Assembly (NCBI GenBank): GCA_003454605.1
Contig: DMKD01000401.1
Span: 1 to 6,633 of the forward strand
DNA: 6,633 nt
DNA from: Spirochaeta sp.
GTDB lineage: Bacteria > Spirochaetota > Spirochaetia > UBA9216
Direction: 5' to 3'
Shown here: positions 1 through 5,012 of the stretch, piece after piece
Layout: each line of letters begins with the position of its first letter
Numbering within the stretch: position 1 is the stretch's first letter
Notes under the pieces: generated by a model
Told to the model about the DNA's origin: nothing
Seen by the model: only the letters and a program-made list of their open reading frames with translations
The model's database searches: none
Translations under genes and position numbers: made by a program

Positions 1-809
1 CCAACGGGGCCGGAAAATCAACAACAATAAGAATGATAATGAATATTATAAAGCAGGACTCGGGCAAGATTCTCTTTGACGGTAGAGAAATCCGCGAGGC
101 AGATAAGGATCGCATCGGCTATATGCCGGAGGAGCGGGGGCTGTACAAGAAGGTCCCGGTTGATGAACTGCTGGTTTTTCTTGCTGAATTGAAGGGGATG
201 CCCGCAGCGGAGTCTCAAAAACAGATGGATCCTTTTCTTAAGCGATTTGGGCTTATGGAATGGAAGAAGAACATGACCGATGATCTGTCGAAGGGAATGA
301 GTCAGAAAATTCAGTTCATATCTACTATTTTGCATGATCCTGATATTATCATTCTAGATGAACCATTCTCGGGTCTTGACCCGGTCAGTGCCGATCAGAT
401 GAGCGGGATGATTGCCGAGCTGCGGGATAAGGGGAAGACTATTATCTTTTCGACGCATATCATGGTTCATGCCGAACAGATCTGCAACAAGATCTGCATC
501 CTTAGCGAAGGGGCTGTAAAAACCTCGGGAACAATTTCGGAGGTGAAGAGCAAACATGGGCGTAACACCGTAGTTATTGATTTTGAGGGAAGTGCTGCAT
601 TCATTAAGGAGCTGCCTTTTGTCAGCGAGCTGATAGAATGGCCGGGCTCATGCGAGGTTTCACTGACAGATGAAACCGATGCCGACCAGAAACTTCTTAA
701 AGCCGCTTCTGAAAAACTGAAGATCAGTCGTTTTGAACTGCAGCGGCCGAGTCTTCACAAGATATTTGTTGATCTTGCCGGTGATGCTGAAGGGGGTAAA
801 CATGCATAA
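1..809 (+). CDS. ABC-2 type exporter ATP-binding subunit (5' end outside window)
   Basis: Cytoplasmic ATPase that powers the membrane partner encoded immediately downstream. Reading begins at base 3 in the middle of the Walker A loop (NGAGKSTT), so the start codon and roughly the first 35-40 residues are off the window; internal ATGs at 33 and 39 are not starts. In order one sees YMPEERGLY, where E replaces the usual Q-loop glutamine as is common in NatA/YhaQ-type ATPases; the ABC signature LSKGMSQK; Walker B IIILDEP followed by the D-loop SGLDP; and the switch histidine in IIFSTH. The last ~80 residues form the C-terminal accessory domain (DUF4162-like) ending in the typical ELQRPSLHKIFVDLAG. 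The stop TAA (807-809) overlaps the permease ATG by 8 bp, so the two are translationally coupled. The substrate cannot be read from sequence; the family includes Na+ exporters and drug/lipid exporters. Confidence 0.95.
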   Translation, partial: NGAGKSTTIRMIMNIIKQDSGKILFDGREIREADKDRIGYMPEERGLYKKVPVDELLVFLAELKGMPAAESQKQMDPFLKRFGLMEWKKNMTDDLSKGMSQKIQFISTILHDPDIIILDEPFSGLDPVSADQMSGMIAELRDKGKTIIFSTHIMVHAEQICNKICILSEGAVKTSGTISEVKSKHGRNTVVIDFEGSAAFIKELPFVSELIEWPGSCEVSLTDETDADQKLLKAASEKLKISRFELQRPSLHKIFVDLAGDAEGGKHA

Positions 810-2034
810 ATTGTGGGTGATGATTAAATACAATTTCAGGAGGACCGCTGCCAGGAAAAGTTTCATTGTTCTTACCATATTGGGGCCGATTATTATAATC
901 GCTATGGCTGTTCTTCCCGGCCTGCTGGCGCAGCGCAGTTTCGGTTCGGTTAAAGACGCGCGTGTTGCTGTATACGGTGATGGCGGCGGTCTTGCCGATA
1001 CCCTTGTAACAGCAAGCCCGAATTTTCTGACGATTTACCGCACCGATGATTTTGAATCAGCCCGTGAAGAATGCTTTGACGGTACTCTCGACGGTGTTCT
1101 GGTGCTTCCGGATAATGCGATGGATGCCGAGGTTCTCAGTTTTTATACCCGGGGTGGAAGCAACATCGTCATGACCGAGACGGTGCGCAATACAATTGGC
1201 CATATTCTCACTGGTCTTCGGGCTGCCGAGGCTGGAATTGACCAATCGCAGGTCGCAAAGTTGACAGCTGTACCTTCATTCGATATTGTGCAGCTTAATC
1301 GTGACGGCGGCGACAAAGCCGGGCAGGATTTCAACGATTTCATCTATACAGCCATAGCCTTCATCATGCTGCTGTATATGACAACGCTGCTATACAGTCA
1401 GATGATCGGCCGCTCGGTTGTAACCGAAAAGACGAGCAAGACTGTAGAGGTGATGCTTTCATCGGTAAGACCGTCAACGCTTATGATCGGCAAGATCGCC
1501 GGTATGGGAATTGCAGGCATCGTACAGTATTCTGTCTGGATTGCTGTTTCACTGCTGCTTATGAAGGTGGTCGGTCCGGCATTGAAAATCGAGCTGCCGT
1601 CGCTGTTGTCAGCCGATATGCTCGGATACCTGATACTATTTTTTCTACTGGCGTTTTTTCTATATTCGGGCTTGTACGCGGTTTGCGGAGCCCTGGCTGA
1701 GGACGAGCAAAGCTACGGACAGCTGCAGATACCCTTCATCATTCCGCTTGTGGTGCCCATGGTAATGATCTCTTATCTAGTTATGAATCCCGAGGCGCCG
1801 GTAACTGTGTTCCTGTCGTTTTTCCCGCTTACCGCACCCATGACGATGTTTGTTCGTATCATCGTTTCACCTCCTGGTATGCTGCACATCATAATCTGTG
1901 TCGCAATAATGCTGGTTACGATTACAGCGGTAGCTATTGGTTCAGGTAAAATTTTCAGGCTGGCGATTCTGCGGACGGGAAAGAGCCTGAAACTGAAGGA
2001 CGGGCTGAAGCTTCTATTTCAGAAAGGGGAGTAG
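802..2034 (+). CDS. ABC-2 type exporter permease, NatB/YhaP-like
   Basis: Membrane partner of the preceding ATPase, 410 aa. The start is set at ATG 802 because AGGGGG at 791-796 is a good ribosome-binding site five bases away and the protein then begins MHKLWVMIKYNFRRTAARKS, the N-terminus typical of NatB/YhaP permeases; the frame is open upstream to 733 but lacks this support. One membrane helix at about residues 20-40 (SFIVLTILGPIIIIAMAVLP) is followed by a large soluble extracytoplasmic domain to about residue 180. Five or six further hydrophobic segments follow, including IYTAIAFIMLLYMTTLLYSQ, a cytoplasmic coupling region with EKTSKTVEVMLSSVRP, and the helices around LGYLILFFLLAFFLYSGLYA, FIIPLVVPMVMISYLV and LHIIICVAIMLVTITAVAI. 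This 1+5/6 topology with an external loop fits ABC2_membrane_3-type permeases. Export substrate unknown. Confidence 0.93.
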   Translation: MHKLWVMIKYNFRRTAARKSFIVLTILGPIIIIAMAVLPGLLAQRSFGSVKDARVAVYGDGGGLADTLVTASPNFLTIYRTDDFESAREECFDGTLDGVLVLPDNAMDAEVLSFYTRGGSNIVMTETVRNTIGHILTGLRAAEAGIDQSQVAKLTAVPSFDIVQLNRDGGDKAGQDFNDFIYTAIAFIMLLYMTTLLYSQMIGRSVVTEKTSKTVEVMLSSVRPSTLMIGKIAGMGIAGIVQYSVWIAVSLLLMKVVGPALKIELPSLLSADMLGYLILFFLLAFFLYSGLYAVCGALAEDEQSYGQLQIPFIIPLVVPMVMISYLVMNPEAPVTVFLSFFPLTAPMTMFVRIIVSPPGMLHIIICVAIMLVTITAVAIGSGKIFRLAILRTGKSLKLKDGLKLLFQKGE

Positions 2035-2053
2035 GTTAGCTGATGTGGGATCT

Positions 2054-2530
2054 TTACAGGTTCCCAATTATTATGTTTACTATTTCTTCAGGGCTTTGAT
2101 CTATTGATACGGAAATACTGTCACGCGGCGGCTCAAGGCTGTCGAATTGCGACTGCAGCAGCCGTTGCGGCATGAAGTGGGCATTACGCTTTTTCAAACG
2201 CTCTGCAACCTGATCAAAGCTGCCTTCGAGGTATACAAATACGGTCTGACCTCCTATCCCTCTGCAAAGTATGTCGCGATATGCCTGTTTCAGGGCGGAA
2301 CAGGCAAGTACCGCACCTGTGTCGAGGTTTTCACGGGCTAGTCCGTTCAGGTCCTCGAGCCAATCCAGTCTATCGGCATCGTTTAAAGGCTGGCCGGAAG
2401 TCATCTTTTTGATGTTTGCTTCAGGGTGGTAATCATCACCGTCAAAAAAAGGCAGGCCGAGTTTCTTAGCAAGCAGGATGCCCACAGTAGATTTGCCGCA
2501 GCCGGAGACGCCTATAACATAGTAGATCAT
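2054..2530 (-). CDS. gntK: Gluconokinase
   Basis: Phosphorylates D-gluconate to 6-phosphogluconate with ATP, feeding the pentose phosphate or Entner-Doudoroff route; cytoplasmic. 158 aa, close to the usual 160-175. P-loop GVSGCGKST at residues 7-15; substrate-binding region DGDDYHP (30-36) followed by NIKKMTSGQPLNDADRLDWL, the gluconokinase hallmark; then CSALKQAYRD and FVYLEG, and near the C-terminus HFMPQRLLQSQFDSLE, all typical of the thermoresistant GntK family. The start is placed at ATG 2530 (MIYYVIGVSG). An upstream ATG (2542) lies inside the -10 box and the longer open frame to 2665 has no family similarity and overlaps the divergent gene. No Shine-Dalgarno precedes the ATG, and the promoter puts the transcript start at or next to it, so the mRNA is probably leaderless. 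Gluconate uptake genes are not visible nearby. Confidence 0.93.
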   Translation of the reverse strand: MIYYVIGVSGCGKSTVGILLAKKLGLPFFDGDDYHPEANIKKMTSGQPLNDADRLDWLEDLNGLARENLDTGAVLACSALKQAYRDILCRGIGGQTVFVYLEGSFDQVAERLKKRNAHFMPQRLLQSQFDSLEPPRDSISVSIDQSPEEIVNIIIGNL

Positions 2531-2537
2531 ATAAGTG

Positions 2538-2566
2538 ATCATAATTTGATTTTTGTTTCTTGACAA
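2538..2566 (-). promoter_or_regulatory. gntK promoter (leaderless)
   Basis: On the minus strand, TTGTCA (2566-2561) and TATGAT (2543-2538) are each 5/6 matches to the sigma-70 consensus, with a 17-bp spacer. The expected transcription start falls at about the gntK ATG (2530). The -10 box runs into a GATC site (2537-2540), and the -35 box overlaps that of the divergent plus-strand promoter. Confidence 0.6.
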
Positions 2567-2588
2567 GCTCTCTGGTATATAGTAAAAA
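2560..2588 (+). promoter_or_regulatory. Promoter of the HesB-like selenoprotein gene
   Basis: A perfect TTGACA -35 box (2560-2565) is followed by a 17-bp spacer and the weaker TAAAAA (2583-2588, 4/6). The ATG at 2595 lies where transcription should begin, and there is no Shine-Dalgarno. An alternative -10, TATATA (2576-2581) preceded by TGG (extended -10), would give only a very short leader as well. Confidence 0.45.
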
Positions 2589-2594
2589 ACTAAT

Positions 2595-2879
2595 ATGATT
2601 ATTACTGATAAAGCAAAGGGTCCTCTGAAGGAATTTGCGGATGCTAAACCCGGTAGGGTTTTCACCGTCTTTATTCAGGGGCATGGATGAGGCGGTCCAC
2701 AGGTAAACATGGCTCTGGATGAGTCTGATGAAAAACTGACCGCCCTTGAACATGAGGGTTTTACGTTCCAGTTTGAAGAACGTTTAAAACAAGTTGTAGA
2801 AAATATTGTTATTGATTTCAGTGACAGTTTCTGGCAGAAAGGCTTAACAATAAGAACTGCCGCCGGGGGAACCTGCTGA
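2595..2879 (+). CDS. HesB/IscA-like selenoprotein (in-frame TGA read as Sec)
   Basis: A 94-codon gene whose codon 32 is TGA (2688-2690). Before it the frame reads MIITDKAKGPLKEF... to VFIQGHG; after it, GGPQVNMALDESDEK...EGFTFQFEERL...IVIDFSDSFWQKGLTIRTAAGGTC and then a true TGA stop (2877-2879). The GxG[C/U]GGPxxxxALDE motif, the IDF segment and the terminal GGxC are those of the HesB-like (A-type Fe-S carrier related) family. Selenocysteine-containing members of this family are known, with Sec at exactly this position. Both halves lie in the same frame with no indel, a stem-loop starts at the base after the TGA, and an intrinsic terminator follows the final stop. The role is presumably iron-sulfur cluster or redox chemistry; the exact function of the Sec forms is not established. 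The alternative is a recent Cys-to-stop nonsense mutation. The 56-codon open frame from ATG 2709 is the C-terminal part of this gene, not a separate one. Confidence 0.82.
2691..2744 (+). promoter_or_regulatory. Candidate bacterial SECIS element
   Basis: Directly after the in-frame TGA, GGCGGTC (2691-2697) pairs perfectly with GACCGCC (2738-2744). Inside, CAG (2700-2702) can pair with CTG (2725-2727) and CAT (2708-2710) with ATG (2719-2721), leaving an apical loop that begins with two G residues (2711-2712), 20 bases beyond the TGA. Bacterial SECIS elements recognised by SelB have a small G-containing apical loop roughly 16-37 bases after the UGA, so the position fits. The inner pairing is weak and the fold was drawn by eye. 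Confidence 0.5.
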
Positions 2880-2884
2880 GGATG

Positions 2885-2913
2885 AAGACTGGCTAAATGC
2901 CGGTCTTTTTTTT
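2885..2913 (+). terminator. Intrinsic terminator after the HesB-like gene
   Basis: AGACTGGC (2886-2893), loop TAAAT, GCCGGTCT (2899-2906) forms an 8-bp stem with one G-T pair, extendable by A2885-T2907, followed by an unbroken T tract to 2913. It begins about six bases after the stop at 2879, which supports 2595-2879 being one complete transcription unit. Confidence 0.9.
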
Positions 2914-3030
2914 GGGCGTTCCCCGCAGCAAAGCTCCGGGTCCGGCTTTTCGAGGGTTCCGCCTGAGCCGTCACCGGCCCAGGCCTAAAACCGGCGATTG
3001 CCGGTTCCGCCTCTCCAATCCGTAACGCGG
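2914..3030. repeat. GC-rich repeat-like block
   Basis: This segment is markedly richer in GC than its neighbours. It opens GGGCGTTCCCCGC, has GGGTCCGGCTTTTCG some 15 bases later, and ends CTCCAATCCGTAACGCGG. That layout resembles a family of intergenic repeats I recall from several bacterial phyla (GGGCGTTCCCC ... GGGTCGGGCTTTTCGCT ... CAATCCCT). It includes a clean hairpin, AACCGGC (2989-2995), loop GATT, GCCGGTT (3000-3006). No second copy lies in this window, so its repeated nature is inferred from memory of the pattern. Confidence 0.4.
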
Positions 3031-3042
3031 TACTATTATAAC

Positions 3043-3073
3043 CACGGACCTTTCAGGTACACGGAAGGCACGG
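3043..3073. repeat. Short CACGG direct repeats
   Basis: CACGG occurs three times in 31 bases (3043-3047, 3060-3064, 3069-3073), in the context CCACGGAC, ACACGGAAGG and GCACGGTG. Similar degenerate CACGGA strings recur between genes in various bacteria; function unknown. Confidence 0.35.
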
Positions 3074-3131
3074 TGTGTTTTTTCACTTACGGATTTTTTA
3101 TCTTGTTTGCACTCCTGTAATTTCATTTTAA

Positions 3132-3208
3132 AGCCTGTTCCTGAAAAATAAAGGTCAAGCTCTGTTCATTCCTTCGGAACTCAACCTTGATTTTTCAGAA
3201 AGCAGGCT
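3132..3208. repeat. 77-nt imperfect long hairpin
   Basis: AGCCTGTT (3132-3139) pairs with AGCAGGCT (3201-3208) with one G-T pair. CTGAAAAAT (3141-3149) then pairs perfectly with ATTTTTCAG (3190-3198), and AAGGT (3151-3155) with ACCTT (3184-3188), with a few more pairs up to a loop near TTCCTTCGG. It could be a small miniature inverted-repeat element, or a structured RNA or terminator; no T tract directly follows it and no clear target-site duplication is visible. Confidence 0.65.
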
Positions 3209-3280
3209 CAATTGCTGAATTACATGTCTATTTCTGGTATTAAAGTCGGCTATCTGTTCAATTTCAAGAGCAGCCGTCTC

Positions 3281-3315
3281 AAATGGCAGCGCATGGTGCT
3301 GTAAGGCTGCCATTT
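3281..3315. repeat. Perfect 10-bp inverted repeat upstream of yefM promoter
   Basis: AAATGGCAGC (3281-3290) and GCTGCCATTT (3306-3315) are exact reverse complements separated by 15 bases. The repeat ends 8 bp before the yefM -35 box. It lacks a T tract on the plus strand, so it is not a typical terminator; it may be an upstream regulatory site or part of a mobile-element remnant. Confidence 0.6.
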
Positions 3316-3323
3316 GCATTAAA

Positions 3324-3352
3324 TTGACAAAACGTACAGAAAAACGTACAAT
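3324..3352 (+). promoter_or_regulatory. yefM-yoeB promoter
   Basis: A perfect TTGACA (3324-3329), 17-bp spacer and TACAAT (3347-3352, 5/6) make one of the strongest sigma-70-like promoters in the window. The expected start is near 3359, giving a leader of about 14 bases with the ribosome-binding site GGAGGA (3361-3366) ahead of ATG 3373. Confidence 0.85.
3329..3350 (+). promoter_or_regulatory. Candidate YefM autoregulatory operator
   Basis: AAAACGTACA is repeated exactly at 3329-3338 and 3341-3350. Each copy contains the palindromic core GTAC, with centres 12 bp apart; this lies across the spacer and the -10 box. E. coli YefM-YoeB binds two TGTACA-core sites with 12-bp centre-to-centre spacing; here each core is CGTACA. 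The geometry and placement fit repression of the operon by its own products. Confidence 0.7.
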
Positions 3353-3372
3353 TGCATGGTGGAGGATATCCT

Positions 3373-3624
3373 ATGGATGCAATTAGCTACACCAAGGCCA
3401 GACAGAACCTCGCAAAAACGATGGAGTCGGTTTGTGCAGATCATGAGCCGGTGATTATTACCAGTAAACACGATAAAACGGTTGTTATGATGTCGCTCGA
3501 GGATTATAACTCAATGGAAGAAACAGCCTACCTTCTTAGAAGTCCCAAAAATGCCAAAAGGTTGTTCGAAGCGATTGAAGAGCTTGAGAGCGACGGCGGG
3601 AAAGAGCATGATCTGGTAGAATGA
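3373..3624 (+). CDS. yefM: YefM family antitoxin
   Basis: Antitoxin that neutralises YoeB and binds the operon promoter; 83 aa, the same length as E. coli YefM. The N-terminal Phd/YefM DNA-binding domain is unmistakable (ISYTKARQNLAKTMESV, then PVIITSKHDKTVVMMSLEDYNSMEE). It is followed by TAYLLRSPKNAKRLFEAIEEL, nearly the E. coli sequence, and a short acidic toxin-binding tail ending HDLVE. ATG 3373 is chosen because GGAGGA lies six bases upstream; an in-frame TTG at 3352 overlaps the -10 box and would not be on the transcript. The stop overlaps the yoeB ATG (ATGA), so toxin translation depends on antitoxin translation. Confidence 0.97.
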   Translation: MDAISYTKARQNLAKTMESVCADHEPVIITSKHDKTVVMMSLEDYNSMEETAYLLRSPKNAKRLFEAIEELESDGGKEHDLVE

Positions 3625-3875
3625 AAATTGTATTTGCCGAACCTGCCTGGGAGGATTATCTCTATTGGCAGAATCAGGACAGAAAAATTTTGAAGCGTGT
3701 AAATAATCTTATTAAGGAAATATCTATAAACCCATATGAAGGGGCGGGTAAGCCTGAGAAACTGAAGCATAACTATGCGGGCTACTTCTCCCGCAGGATT
3801 ACGGATGAACACCGAATCGTCTACCGCGTTGATTCGGATTCGTTATTAATGGCACAATTACGCTATCATTATTGA
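3621..3875 (+). CDS. yoeB: YoeB family mRNA interferase toxin
   Basis: Ribosome-dependent endoribonuclease of the RelE/YoeB fold that cleaves mRNA in the A site and stalls translation when YefM is degraded. 84 aa, the full family length. The protein is collinear with E. coli YoeB: AWEDYLYWQ near the N-terminus, GKPEKLKHN, FSRRITDEHRIVYRV and the terminal RYHY. The catalytic positions described for E. coli YoeB are all present (E46, R65, H83, Y84), so the toxin appears intact. It overlaps yefM by 4 bp and ends 12 bp before the methyltransferase ATG, suggesting that gene may be transcribed from the same promoter. Confidence 0.97.
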   Translation: MKIVFAEPAWEDYLYWQNQDRKILKRVNNLIKEISINPYEGAGKPEKLKHNYAGYFSRRITDEHRIVYRVDSDSLLMAQLRYHY

Positions 3876-3887
3876 GGTTGGTGTATC

Positions 3888-4730
3888 ATGAAAAGAGTTC
3901 TATTATCTCCTATCGTAAAATGGGTCGGAGGCAAACGCCAGCTGCTTTCTGAAATTGGCAGCAACTTTCCGAATGATATAAGCAACGGCAGTTGTCCCTA
4001 TTACGAACCTTTTGTGGGGGGCGGGGCTGTGCTGTTCAATTTGAAACCTCATAATGCTGTTATAAATGACAGGAATGAGGAACTGGTCAACGTATACCGG
4101 ATTATCCGGGATGAACCTGAGGCTCTCATCAATGAGCTTGGAAGACACAGGAATGAGAGCGATTATTTTTATGATATCAGAACTATGGATCGAGATGATG
4201 CCGTTTATTCGGGGCTCAATAATATCGAGCGTGCTTCAAGAATCATATTTTTAAATAAAACCTGTTATAATGGTTTGTACAGAGTAAACAAATCCGGTCA
4301 GTTCAATGCCCCATTCGGCCGATATCGAAATCCTAATATTGTTAATGAGCATAAAATCAGGGCAATCAGTGATTATTTTAATACTGCGGATGTGAAGATT
4401 CTCAATACCGATTTTGAAACTGCTCTTGATGGTATTTCCCCGGGGGCCTTCGTCTATTTTGATCCTCCCTATGATCCGGTATCGAAGAGTGCAAATTTTA
4501 CCGCCTACGCAAGCAATGGTTTCTGTCGTGATGATCAGATTCGGTTAAAAAAATGTTGTGACCGTCTAAACAAATCAGGGGTGAAATTCCTGCTGTCAAA
4601 CTCAGCTACTGATTTTATACGTGATCTTTATTCGGACTATCACGTAACAATTATTAAGGCAAACCGGGCGGTAAACTCAAAAGCGGATAAGCGCGGTGCC
4701 GTTGAGGAAGTGTTAGTCAGAAATTATTAA
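3888..4730 (+). CDS. dam: Dam/DpnM-type DNA adenine-N6 methyltransferase (solitary)
   Basis: Transfers methyl from S-adenosylmethionine to the N6 of adenine in DNA; this class (D12, alpha group) most often recognises GATC. 280 aa, full length. Visible motifs: PIVKWVGGKRQLL (residues 8-20), AdoMet-binding YYEPFVGGGAVLF (38-50, motif I), the family region NKTCYNGLYRVNKSGQFNAPFG (123-144, target-recognition side) and catalytic DPPY (192-195, motif IV). No restriction endonuclease gene is next to it, so it is an orphan enzyme here or the relic of a restriction-modification pair. It follows yoeB by 12 bp, with GAGG about 10 bases before the ATG as a modest ribosome-binding site; no separate promoter is evident. 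GATC specificity is inferred from the family, not proved. Confidence 0.93.
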   Translation: MKRVLLSPIVKWVGGKRQLLSEIGSNFPNDISNGSCPYYEPFVGGGAVLFNLKPHNAVINDRNEELVNVYRIIRDEPEALINELGRHRNESDYFYDIRTMDRDDAVYSGLNNIERASRIIFLNKTCYNGLYRVNKSGQFNAPFGRYRNPNIVNEHKIRAISDYFNTADVKILNTDFETALDGISPGAFVYFDPPYDPVSKSANFTAYASNGFCRDDQIRLKKCCDRLNKSGVKFLLSNSATDFIRDLYSDYHVTIIKANRAVNSKADKRGAVEEVLVRNY

Positions 4731-4737
4731 ACAATAT

Positions 4738-4766
4738 TTGACATATTTATGTCACAGTAGTATTAT
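4738..4766 (+). promoter_or_regulatory. vapBC promoter (leaderless)
   Basis: Perfect TTGACA (4738-4743), 17-bp spacer, TATTAT (4761-4766, 5/6). Transcription is expected to begin at about 4773, the first base of the vapB ATG. No Shine-Dalgarno lies upstream of that ATG. Confidence 0.8.
4739..4754. promoter_or_regulatory. Candidate VapB operator palindrome
   Basis: TGACATA (4739-4745) and TATGTCA (4748-4754) are exact reverse complements around a TT centre. The 16-bp palindrome overlaps the -35 box and the promoter spacer, the place expected for autorepression by the ribbon-helix-helix antitoxin encoded immediately downstream. Confidence 0.6.
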
Positions 4767-4772
4767 TAATTC

Positions 4773-5012
4773 ATGAGAACAACAATTCGCATGAAAGACG
4801 AATTACTCCAAAAAGCCAAGATTGAGGCGGCAAAAAACAGGATAAGCCTCACAGCCTTTATCGAAGAAGCTGTTGAACAGAAACTGCAGTCCGACAATTC
4901 CCCTCCGGAAAGCGTCAATGATTTCAAGATTATTACATTCGGCAGTGGAGGTGTGAATGCCGGAGTAGATTTGAATAACGGCGAATCACTCCTTGATCTG
5001 ATGGAAAACTGA
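4773..5012 (+). CDS. vapB: Ribbon-helix-helix antitoxin, VapB-like
   Basis: Antitoxin to the PIN-domain toxin that follows; 79 aa. The first ~40 residues form a ribbon-helix-helix DNA-binding unit: the beta strand MRTTIRMKDELL, then KAKIEAAKNRISLTAFIEEAVEQKL. A linker leads to a toxin-binding tail (ITFGSGGVNAGVDLNNGESLLDLMEN) whose GVDL...LLDLME pattern is typical of VapB partners of this VapC subgroup. The ATG lies at the predicted transcript 5' end, with no Shine-Dalgarno. Its TGA stop shares the A with the vapC ATG (TGATG), so the two are coupled. Confidence 0.92.
   Translation: MRTTIRMKDELLQKAKIEAAKNRISLTAFIEEAVEQKLQSDNSPPESVNDFKIITFGSGGVNAGVDLNNGESLLDLMEN

Larger units (their letters stand above)
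2914..3323. other. Non-coding, repeat-rich intergenic region
   Basis: No convincing protein-coding gene is seen on either strand between the terminator at 2913 and the yefM promoter at 3324. The stretch contains a GC-rich block (2914-3030), CACGG repeats (3043-3073), an A/T-rich section, a long imperfect hairpin (3132-3208) and a perfect inverted repeat (3281-3315). It marks the boundary between the housekeeping-like genes on the left and the toxin-antitoxin/methyltransferase cluster on the right. Confidence 0.7.

Noticed and set aside
733..801. Longer N-terminus for the ABC permease
   Set aside because: It would lie inside the ATPase coding sequence without a ribosome-binding site, and the family N-terminus begins at ATG 802.
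2531..2665. N-terminal extension of gluconokinase by 45 residues
   Set aside because: The extension would overlap the promoter and 5' part of the divergent HesB-like gene, has no gluconokinase similarity, and would start upstream of the recognised minus-strand promoter.
2709..2879. Independent 56-aa hypothetical protein
   Set aside because: It is in frame with the upstream 31 codons and continues the HesB-like domain directly after the TGA; ATG 2709 is an internal Met without a ribosome-binding site.
2675..2974. Minus-strand open frame opposite the HesB-like gene and terminator
   Set aside because: It runs antisense through the terminator hairpin and GC-rich block, has low-complexity Ser/Pro/Arg composition and no recognisable domain; it is best explained as a shadow frame.
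3019..3099. Terminator from TCCGTAA (3019-3025) with TTACGGA (3087-3093) followed by TTTTTT
   Set aside because: The 7-bp arms are exact but separated by 61 bases, and no gene ends nearby on the plus strand after the strong terminator at 2885-2913; chance pairing is likely.
3352..3372. TTG start seven codons upstream for yefM
   Set aside because: The TTG overlaps the -10 hexamer, so it would not be in the mRNA; ATG 3373 has a well-spaced GGAGGA and matches the family N-terminus.
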